A DNA stretch of 12,351 nucleotides from Monoraphidium neglectum (Eukaryota; Chlorophyta; Chlorophyceae; Sphaeropleales; Selenastraceae): assembly GCF_000611645.1 (NCBI RefSeq), contig NW_014011924.1, positions 1 through 12,351 on the forward strand. Direction: 5' to 3'. Position 1 is the stretch's first letter. The number at the start of each line of letters is the position of its first letter. The notes below the pieces were generated by a model. It did no database searches. It had not been told where the DNA came from and saw only the letters and a program-made list of their open reading frames with translations. This document shows, piece after piece, positions 1 to 8,944 of the stretch. A program made the position numbers and the translations under genes.

Positions 1-57
1 GGGGAGGGGGGTGGGGTGGGGTGGAGGAGGGTGGGGCGCGGTGGGGTGGGGTGGAGT
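1..57. repeat. Degenerate GGGGT/GGGGTGG-type G-rich tract
   Basis: The plus strand is an imperfect array of GGGGTG and GGTGGAG units with many runs of three or more G, so it could form G-quadruplexes. On the minus (coding) strand it reads C-rich; in the exon-10 frame it would encode a Pro/Thr/His-rich segment. It has no GT dinucleotide on the minus strand, so exon 10 of the unknown gene cannot end here with a canonical donor. Confidence 0.75.
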
Positions 58-1009
58 CCGCGGGGTTCCGCAGCAGGCACTTGAGCCCAGAAGGGTTCTT
101 GAACGCGGCTCCGCTTACGCCCGCCATCCCCCACAGCTGGCAGCCATCTGACGCCAGCCGCAAGCCGACCAAACCTCTTGAACGGCCACCACAGAACTGA
201 AAGTGCACGTGCAGATTCAAACAAAGTGCAACCCCACCTGGCGCAGGATGGACATCGTCCCGCTGGTCACGCGCCGCCGTGCGATGCACCACTCAGCCGC
301 CGCCGACAGCAGCGCCTCTACGCATGCCAGGCTGGCCACAGCGGGTGCCGCATCGACGCCAGCCCCCTCCTCCTCCTGCGCTCCTGGAGCCTCCTCCACA
401 GTGGATCCCGCCTCGATCTTGCCTGCCGGACTTCCAATCCCGTCCTTACCCTCCTCCGCCTCCTCTGCGTCCTTCTGATCTTGCTGCTCCTGCTGCTGCT
501 GCGGGCTGGGCTCCTGCTGGTCTGTCCCCAAGCCCTCGCCCTCACCGGCGCCGGCCCCGCCACCCGCGGCAGCTTCCGCCTCGGCCTTTTCAGCTTCCAG
601 CCGCGCCGCCTGCGCAGCCCGCATGACGCCGAACAGCGCCGCCCTCCAGGGCCCGTACGTCTCCTGCAGCCACGCGCCGTCGACGGCGCCAGCCAGCGCG
701 GTCGCGCGCAGCGCGCGCAGCAGGTGCAGCAGCTGCGCCGCCGCCACCGTGTCGCCGCCCGGAATGGCCCCGCCGCCGGCCACGCCAGCCGCGGTCGCCG
801 CGAACGCGCCGCGCATGAAGGGCGTGAAGTGAGGGCTGGCAGGGGTCCCGGGCGGCGAGGAGGGCGAGGCGGCGAGGGCCTGTGCCGCGGCAAGCGCTCT
901 GCGCGAGAGTTCGCCGCGCGGGCAGGCTGCGGCCCAGGCGACGCATTCGAGGAGCTCTGAGGGCGTCAGCGCCGCCATGTCGGCGGCCTGGCACTGGGAG
1001 ACGAGCAGA

Positions 1010-1075
<66 letters not shown>

Positions 1076-4000
1076 GACGCCGCAGCCGCGTCGCCGCCGC
1101 TGGTGCCGTCAGGCCCTACGGAAGCCGAAGGGTCGGCGGCGGATCTCATCTCGTCCTGCAGGCCGGTCCGCATCGCGGTAGTCCAGGCCTCGGCGAGCCG
1201 GCAGTCAGCCAGGGAGCGGCCCCTCAGGGACAGCCAGCTGTGCACCAGGGCCTGAGGGGTTGGGGGGGGTGGGGTTGAGGCGAGGGCCCATTGTTGGGGG
1301 TGGGTTACTACTATGATTCAGCACGGGTGGGCGAGAAGGGGAGAGCGGGTGCGATGGAGGGGCATTGAGCTGGGGACCAGGATCTCCGGGTATGCTTGTG
1401 AGGCCGGGAGGGCAGATGTGCAGGTGTCAGGGTCAGGCGCAGAGGCGGGTGGAATGGGTTTGCTTGCTATCGCAGAGGCACTGGAGAATGTGTCCAACGG
1501 GTTGAGTCAAGTGGTTGTTAGCAGGGGAGGGGCGCGCGGGGCCAGTTGCACGCTATACACACACGCGCACACGCACACACGCACACACACACACACACAC
1601 ACACACCTCCACCACAGACGGGCACGTCTCGTCCACATAAACAGCGTACGCCGCCCGCGCCGCCTCCGCCCCCGCCTCTAAAACATCCTGGAACGTCAGC
1701 GCTGCCCCCGACACCACCCGGTCAAAGCCGTGCGCCGCCGCAGGGCGCGCCGCGCTGCCGCCGGCGTCGAGCAGGCGCCCGTCCGCGCCGAACGCGCCGC
1801 CGGGCGCCATCGTGCCGTCGATGTACGCGCTGTTCGCAATCGCGCCCTCGGGTCCCGCCCCGCCGCCGCGCGGCGGCGGCGCGTGCTGGTGCTGGTGCTG
1901 GCGGTGGTGTCGGGCCTGCGGCCAGCCGCCGTCGCCGGCGGCCGCCGCCGCCGCGGCGGCCGCGAGCGCCCCCGCGTCCGCCGACGACGCCGAGCGCAGG
2001 CCCGTGCCCGCGCCGCCGGCGCCGCTGCCGCCGGGCCCCGCGGCGGCGAGCGCAGTCGCGTCATACGCCGTCGCCTCTGAGGGGTCCCCCGCGCGCCCCG
2101 AAAACAGGTTGGACATGGCGATCGCGCCCGAAATGTTGGCCGACGAGGTGCGGCCCAGCTCGGTGGCCGCACCGCGCACGCGCAGGAAGGGGTCGCCCGA
2201 GGCGACCGACATCGAGCGCCGCAGCGCGACCGACGCGGCGAGGTTCCGGCGGCCGAACCCCCGCCCCGAGCGCTCCAGCATCGCCGCCGCGGCGCCCGCG
2301 TGCTGCAGCGGCAGCCGCCCGCTCGACAGCAGGCCGCCCCCCGCCGCGCTCGCCGCGGCGCCGGCGTTGGCGAGCGCGCCGCTTGCGTCCGACAGCGGCA
2401 GCGCGAGCGAGCGCGCCGCGCTGCTCAGCGCGCCGCCGCTGCCGTGGCGCGACATCGACGAGAACACGCCGCCGCCGGCCGCGAGCGCCGCATGAGCTGT
2501 CCCGGTCGACAGCACGTGGCCCGACGCGCTGACAAGCGTGCCCGGCCCGGCCGGCGGCGGCCCCGCGGGCGCGGCGACGGCCCAGGCGCGGACGTAGTGG
2601 CCGCAGGGCGTCTGGCCGGTCAGCGCCGCGCGGGGGCAGAGGTGGATCGCCACCTGGCCGTTAGTCAGCTGCTGGAGCAGGTCCTGTGGGCGGGTGCAAA
2701 CAGACGCAGGGTTGCCAATTTGTGAGCACAGGCTGGGCGAATCGGCAGCTGCAACTGTCTGAGAACCAACAAGCATTCCGAGGTTCAGTGGGCGTAATAT
2801 ATCTGGGCGCAAGAGGGCGGGCAGCCAGGCGGTGCAATCAGTCGCTGCTACTCCAACCTCGAGCCCAGCCCTGAACCTCCCTGTTGCGACACGGGGTCCT
2901 GAGTGACTGAGTGTCACCCGGTCACCCCGCCCGGGGGTGCGCTGGTCAGCGCATGCAGCGCGTCACATCAACATGCGGATGACACGCCATCACCTGGAGA
3001 TCCTCCTTCAGAGCCCCCGGCAGCGCCGGCAGCCCCCTCTGCACCTTCGCCCACATCGCCCCCGTCGGCCCCCGCCCCGCCGCCGGCCGCAGCGCGCTGC
3101 CGCTGCCACTACCGCTGGCCCCGGCGCCGCCGTCCAGCGCCGCCGGCGCCAGCAGCACCTGCGCGGGCGCCGCTGGCGCGGCGGCCGGCGCGCCCACGTT
3201 GATGTTTGTGTAGTCGTGGCCCCCCAGAGCCATCGACAGCGCTTCGACCACGCCCGCCTCGCTAGCCTGGGGCGCCGACAGTATCAGCGGCCCCCCGCCG
3301 TCCCCGCCGGACGGCTGCCCCTTCGACAGCGGCGGCCACAGCCCGCGCGCGGCCCCGCGCGTCGCAGACGCATATATGAGCGCCATCGCCGCGCGCGCCG
3401 CGCCGTCATCCACCATGGGCGTGCCCACCACCAGCGGGTGTATCCCGTGCGCGCGCGGGCTGCGGTCGCCGGGCTGTGCGAACTGGGTGAGCGGGCGCGC
3501 GCGGTTGAGGGCACCTTCCAAGGCGGCGAGGGTCGCGGCCACCGCCGCGTCCGCGGGCGGCGCCTCGGCGGGCGCCGCGGCGGCGGGGCGGGGGGCCGGG
3601 AGGTCCAGGACCGCTTCCGGGTCGAAGGCGGCGGGGAACGCGCCCGCCAGCGCCGAGGCGGCCGCGCGCTCGCCCGCGGGCGCGCCGGACGCGGCGCCGG
3701 CGCCGCTGGAGCCCCAGGAACGGCTCCAGTCACTGCAGGGGGGCGGGCGGAAGACGAAGGGGCGGCGCGAGGCCAGATGGGTCAGCACGTGCCCGTGTAC
3801 AGCTGCCGAGGGCGGCTCACATGGCGGGAGAGTTACCTGGAAAAATCGGCAGCGGGCCGCGCCGCAGGCCAGACGCGGCGCGGCTGGAGCGCTGGCACCT
3901 CTCCAACTGCACCCCCGATCTCCAGACCAAACGCCCACGCAGCCAGCCCCCTGGAGCCCACCTGTCCGCGTCGCCCGCTTCAAACGGCATCCTAAACGCG

Positions 4001-5918
4001 CCGGTCGACATGGCCGCCTCCTGGCCGGGCGGCGCCAGGGGGCCCAGGTGCATCATGAAGAGCTTCCCCAGGGCTGGAAGCCGACACACTGCGGTCAGAT
4101 TGGCAAGCGAGTCCAGGACGGCGGGGTCGTACGGGCGGGCTGTTGGTGCTAAGGACGGCCCGAACTCAAGCAGGGGAGCGCCCGCAGGTTGTGCCTGGCT
4201 GGCCCTGAAGCAGGGGAGGGCCTTCGGGGACAGAGCCGCCGCGGCGGGCGCGTCGCCGCTCCGTGACCCCGCCAACGCGTAAACCGGTTGGCATGCGTGT
4301 GCCCCTTGGTTGCTGGGGCCCGGGTTGGGAAGTTCTACCAAGCGGTCTGCATGCCACTGCACAGCACTGCGCCTCCTCTGGGTCCAACACAGGTCAAAAC
4401 CCGCACCCACACACCCCAAGAGGCGCCTACCCGTAAGCACGTCCTCCAACGCGAGCGGCGGCAGCTCCGCTGGCGCATCCTTGACCTTCTCCCTCTTCGC
4501 ACGCGCCCCGGCCTTGCGACCCGGCGCCGCTGGCATCGGCCCCTCGCCTCCCGCTGCCGCCACTGGCCCCGTCGAGCCGGGCTGCTTCGCGGCCGCGGGA
4601 CCGGGCGCGGCCACGGGCGCTGGGGCAGCGGAAGGACCCGCACATGGTTCATCCGAGGACCTCGGCGGCTCGCTGCCTGCTGCCTGCGGGCTTGCTGTTG
4701 AGCCCTCCTCTTCCTGTTGTTGTGGCTCCACCTGTCCCCGCGGCTGCTGCTGCTCCTCCCCAGGGGTGCCGCCCGCTTCCTGACCGCAAGCGACGGGCTC
4801 GCCGCCATCCTCACGTTGAAGCTGAGGCAGAGGCGCATCCATCGGCTGGGGCAACCCTGCCGCTGGCTGCTCCTGATGCTCCACCTGTTGCTCATTCGGA
4901 TGCTCTTGCACCGCCGGCAGCTGCTCCGGCCCAAGCCTCCCCTCCGCCACAGGCCCCGGCCCCGCGCCCGCCGCCGCCGCCGCGGCCGACCCCTTCCCCG
5001 CCTCTGCCCGTCGCTGTGCAGCCGCCGAGGCCCTCTCCGCGTGCCACACGCTCAGGCGCGCCACGAGCCGCGCGGCGGGCGCGAGCGGGTTGTGGGGCGG
5101 CCGAGGGGGGCGCATGGGGTCGTGCCTTTCCAAGTGCCCCAGCCCCTGCAGCAGCAGGAGCTGGAGGGGCACCAGGACGAAGCTGTTGAACACATACACG
5201 CTCGCCGAGTTGCTGCCACGCCTGCAGTGCGGGAAGAGGAGGCAGAGGCAGAGGCGGAGGGGGGGGGAGTGACTGAGCGACGGCCTCCAGTTGGGTGCAG
5301 CGCTCGCTGCTTGCGCACGCGCGTAAGAGAGTGTAGAGCACACGGACGCGTCCCGCCTGCACCCGGCCAAACCAGGCCGGCACGCGCCGCTGCGACAGGC
5401 GGACAAGGGCTCGGCGAACAGGAGAGCAGCTGCCGGAAGGGGGCGGCCGCCGCACCTCAGCAGGGTCAGGAGGACGGCGCTGGCGAGCAGCAGCACCGCC
5501 AAGACCTTCAGCCGCAGGTGGCGCCACGGCAGCCCGGCCAGCAGCCAGAGCAGCAGCGGCCCAACAACGACGCTGCCCCAGTCCCATGCGTACGCCGCTC
5601 CCGAGAGCGGGGCTGCGGGGTGATGGGCACAGCGGGAGCCGCGTCAAGTGGAGGGGGCAGCATGCCGCTACAGGGGCGCAAGCCGGTTGCAGGGGAACAG
5701 CGGCGGCGGGGAGGGTGCAGCATGCGGCAGTGGTGCCCGTAGTAGCCTGTGCCAGAGCCTTTGCCGGCAATGGCAGCCTTCACATCCATCCCATCCCTCG
5801 CGCCCCGCCACTCCCCCCTTCCCACATGTACACACACTTGTTTGCGCACACACGCGCGCGCACGCACGCACCCACGCACGCACGCACGCACGTGCACGCA
5901 CGCGCGCACACACGCACG

Positions 5919-5977
<59 letters not shown>

Positions 5978-7170
5978 GCGCGCGCATTGACGAGTGGCAA
6001 CTCACCCACAATATGAAAAAAAAACATGAAAGGGTGCAACCATCGACCCGCGCCTCTTCCTTTGGTCTCACAACGCTTTACCGCCAGCAACAAACACGCT
6101 CTTCCGCGTCCACAATGTGTGCACATGCCTGTGTGCGCACACGCACAGGGCACGCGCACACACACATGCAAGCGCTCCCATGCACGCATGCACGCGCTCG
6201 CATGCAGGCATGTGCGCTGTTGAGTGTGCATGCGACCCGACATGCATGCGTGCATGCCGGAAACACGGCATGCGCCGGGCAGCTCACCTGGCAGCGCCCC
6301 CAGCTGAGCCAAGAAGACATCCCATGCGAGATGCGCGGCAGCGCCGACTCCAAACGCCACCAACACGTGGGCGGCGTTGAAGCACGCGTCCGCTGCTTTT
6401 GGGCTCCCGAGGAGCGCGGCGAACCAACTGAGGCCCGCGGCGGCCGCCAGCAGCAGCAGCGCCCCGCCCAGGGCGCCGCTGCGCGGTGGGCCGAATCCGA
6501 CGCGAATAGAACGGGGATGAGGCGGCCGGGGTTGAGGCGAAAGTGAGATGGGTGCGCAGGGGGTGCGGTTGTGGCGGCAGGGGAATCTGGGCCGGGGTGT
6601 GCGCCCCCCGAGGCATCGGGTGACGCTGGCTGGCGGCTTGCCCGCCACACGATGGGAAAGCACGCAGCTAGGGGCTGCCGCCGTCAGCGACGCCGCCCCC
6701 GCAATGATCGGGGTCGCGTGCCCATCTGAATGCAGGGCTCCCAATGGGGAGGCGCACCCTATAGCAATGTATGCTCCAGGGAGCAACCGCCAAGCACCGG
6801 GGGTCTCGGGACAGGCAGCCAGCGCATAGCAGGCGGCCTGGGAGAACACCAACAGCTGCAGCAGGCTTGAAGGCGCCAGCCGACGCGCCACGCCGCACAG
6901 TTGCAGTAGCGCGGCGGCCGCTGCGCGCACACAAGCGGGCGAAGGTGGCCAGGGTGTCAGGGCGGGGGGTCAGGTGCTTGGCTGGCGTCGGAGCTGGCTG
7001 GGGCAGGAGGTCCGAGGCAGCGGCTGGGCAGCGCAGTGCGAAGCACCTCAGGCCACGGCACACTATCTGTGATGGCATGGTGGCATGATCAGGACCCTAC
7101 CTGCGGCCAGCACCAGGTGCGGGAGGGCATAAGCGGGAAGCACATCGTGGGCGCATCCCGTCCCTCCCAT
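1..7170 (-). CDS. Large multi-exon polytopic membrane protein of unknown family, 3' end off the window
   Basis: I do not recognise this family. Coding exons read on the minus strand: 7170-7101, 6920-6758, 6478-6288, 5612-5456, 5221-4431, 4346-3962, 3732-2994, 2683-1607, 1251-238, 136-1. Every junction is GT-AG and phase-consistent, giving about 1,574 residues with no stop. Residues ~1-220 hold about seven hydrophobic segments (near 12-33, 40-60, 73-102, 111-137, 154-170, 175-193, 202-220), so the N-terminus is probably a polytopic membrane domain. Exon 5 then turns into an Ala/Pro/Gln/Glu-rich linker ending in a basic patch (RAKREKVK). Exons 6-8 are Ala/Gly-rich with a His/Gln run (HHRQHQHQH). 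Exon 9 has polyQ at 1251-1271, then Leu/Ala-rich helical sequence. The start is the first in-frame ATG after an upstream TGA; an extra 5' exon cannot be excluded. Exon 2's donor, the exon 5/6 junction and exon 10 are the least certain parts. Confidence 0.72.
1012..1074 (-). repeat. Pure (CAG)21 codon repeat encoding polyglutamine
   Basis: The plus strand shows 21 uninterrupted CTG units, which is (CAG)21 in the reading frame of exon 9 of the unknown membrane-protein gene. It encodes Gln 1251-1271 of the model. No CAA interruptions are seen, so the tract should be prone to slippage and length variation. A second, interrupted Gln-rich run lies further along the same exon near plus-strand 480-510. 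Confidence 0.97.
1554..1606. repeat. (CA)n/(GT)n microsatellite starting exactly at a splice donor
   Basis: This is an alternating purine-pyrimidine tract, mostly CA with CG interruptions on the plus strand. On the minus strand it begins as GTGTGTGTG directly after the codon GAG (1609-1607) of exon 8, so the first repeat units serve as the donor of the 355-bp intron 1606-1252. Confidence 0.95.
5873..5987. repeat. 115-bp alternating pyrimidine-purine tract with a pure (CA)n core
   Basis: Every step from 5873 to 5987 alternates pyrimidine and purine: CACG units first, a pure CA core at 5923-5975, then CGCGCGCG. A further alternating piece lies just left at about 5843-5871, broken by CCC. It sits in the 675-bp intron 3 (6287-5613) of the unknown membrane-protein gene. 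Such tracts are classic candidates for left-handed Z-DNA. Confidence 0.95.
6117..6280. repeat. GCATGC-dense imperfect repeat tract
   Basis: A stretch of imperfect CA/TG and GCATGC/TGCATG words with many small self-complementary hexamers. It occupies the 5' part of intron 3 of the unknown membrane-protein gene, next to the donor at 6287. It looks like a degenerated relative of the CA/CG microsatellite downstream. No coding content is apparent. Confidence 0.7.
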
Positions 7171-8944
7171 CTCATGCACAAGTCTAATACAGAGCTTATG
7201 TTTTCATATTTGAAGGCTGCTTTGTGAAGAATTGTGAGTGATCTGACGGGGTCGCAGGTTGGACGGCGGAAAATGGAGCCTGTAATCGTGCTAGACACCC
7301 ACCACAAGTCTGACATCCTTCTTACATTGCACCCGCGATGGCAACAAGCTCATGTAGTCATGATGCACATTGCGCTGGTCAAAATCGTCACCCGTTGACC
7401 CAAATGCCATCTCATCTTGACAAGAGTTCGACGCACATGCCAAATGCACTGTGTAAGGTTGTTTTGGAAATTGCACAATCTTTCTTTTCAGGAAGTCAGT
7501 GATCCAAGTGCACCTGGGCGAGCTCGCAATGCGCCCGCAGTGTCCGTCCCGTCTCTTGCTGGGTCTGCACAACCCCACCACGCAACCAGAGCGCGCCGTG
7601 TGCAAGTTGCGATAGTGCGGGTTTCAGGGGTAAAGGAGGTGCATGCCTTCAGCTAGTGCTTTGCTGTCCAAAGGCGGCTTCTCTCAGCAGCCTCGCTGCT
7701 CCACCACACGTGGAAAGCTGCTGGAGCCACTAGAACCTGGCACTGACTTCGGTCATGTGCACCCACAGAAATCTGGTGTGTGGGCGAAGTTATGACTGTC
7801 ATACAAAAGGTTGCCGGAATGTCGGTCCGCAGGACGTCTGATGCCGGTCAAGACCACGTCACTGGAGTTGCTGAGCCAGGCAGGCAGTTTTACCACGAGG
7901 GTGCACCGGCTGAGCTGCCGCAAACACGTTCCAGGGAAAGGAGGGGAGGCACGTCCAGTGTGGGCGACAGCAACTGGCAGCGCCGAGTTGCGCACGGCAC
8001 TTCTGTATGCTTCCACTTCACAACGCAATGGTCCTGGCTGTGCAAAATGGGCAAGAGATGCATGGCTCCGCACGCACAAGCATTGACCACCTGGGATGGG
8101 CGCGCCAGCTGCCAGGGCATAGCACACCCGCGACAGCAAGAAGTGGCTCACGCGCATGCACGCACGGCGGGGACCCCCGCTGCTCATGAGGGATGCACAC
8201 TTGATTGTATGCCGCAGCGTGATGTAGGACGCACCAGCTCGCAAGAGCCCTGTCTGCTGCTGTGCCGGCGACCTAACCTGCCTGCCCGCCAAAGGGTGCG
8301 GGTGCAGTGCGAGTTCTAGCGCGCCTGTTTGGCTGGACACATGCGGCGGTCCCTGGCGCCAAGGCCAGTCGCTACTATAGATGCGCCAGCGTACCGACCT
8401 GGGAAAGGTGCTCGCGGCAGCACGACGCCGTGCTTCTACACCGACAGCGGCCCTGCTGGCCCTCGCCGCAACATGCATTGTGTCATCACGCCCGCAGCCC
8501 CCGCGGTGGTGAGGCGACGAAGGTGACAGAGCACCATGTGCCGCCGAGCGGCCGCATACAAATAGAGTTTCCGATCGAAGTGTGGTTTTGAGGGCGCAAC
8601 GAGCTGCCTGGTGCTGCGCCCTGAGCAGTTGTCTCTCGGTCCGCAAAAACCAGGGACAAGCGGTTCTAGGCTGCCAAAATGCGCTGTCCCACCGCCTGTT
8701 TAATGCGGCGCATGCTACGTATATTGTGCCCTGTTGGAAGCGCAGGGGCGTGCGCGCCGGTCACTCCGAGCCTACCTGCAGCATCGCTCTACCCAGCCTA
8801 GCGCCCCAAGGCCGCGCTTGGTTTCGCAAGCGCGGCTTGGGAGCGCCTCACAGCTATGTAGTGTGGTGCAGAGTCGAGCAGCCGCTGCGGCCGATGGGCT
8901 CGGCGTATGTTCAGACGCCGCGCTGTTCGGGGGGATTTTGCTGA
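7171..8944. other. Intergenic spacer: likely aquaporin 3' UTR plus promoter/5' UTR of the unknown gene
   Basis: I see no gene I can support in this 1.77-kb interval. Composition is visibly less GC-biased than in the flanking exons, most clearly at 7183-7500. Open frames exist, including a minus-strand one at 8646-7753, but they show no domain, no membrane pattern and no sensible splice structure. The stretch just upstream of the 7170 start is AT-rich, and no clear TATA box is seen. Since both neighbours are on the minus strand, the right part should be aquaporin 3' UTR and the left part leader or promoter. Confidence 0.6.
7322..7326 (-). terminator. Candidate TGTAA polyadenylation signal
   Basis: The minus strand reads TGTAA, the usual poly(A) signal of chlorophycean algae. 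It is the only copy on this strand that I found between the aquaporin stop (8945) and the next gene start (7170). If used, the aquaporin 3' UTR would be about 1.6 kb, which is long. The pentamer could also occur by chance. Confidence 0.3.

Noticed and set aside
1..57. Telomere-like repeat at the left edge
   Set aside because: The units are irregular GGGGTG/GGTGGAG rather than the TTTAGGG or TTTTAGGG arrays of green-algal telomeres, and they continue from apparently coding sequence.
178..960. Plus-strand open frames opposite exon 9, including a 260-codon one
   Set aside because: They are antisense shadows of the Ala/Gln-rich minus-strand exon. The minus frame is favoured by its in-phase splice sites at both ends.
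977..1255. Plus-strand polycysteine or polyalanine frames over the CTG repeat
   Set aside because: These are other-frame readings of the (CAG)21 tract. Splice phases support the glutamine frame.
5749..6546. Plus-strand open frame rich in His-Thr repeats
   Set aside because: It is produced by reading the CA/CG microsatellite, which lies in intron 3 of the minus-strand gene.
7753..8646. Minus-strand open frame of 297 codons between the two genes
   Set aside because: Composition looks random (Arg/Ser/Ala/His mix), with no domain, repeat or membrane pattern, and it lies in the expected 3' UTR of the aquaporin. Long chance frames are common in GC-rich DNA.
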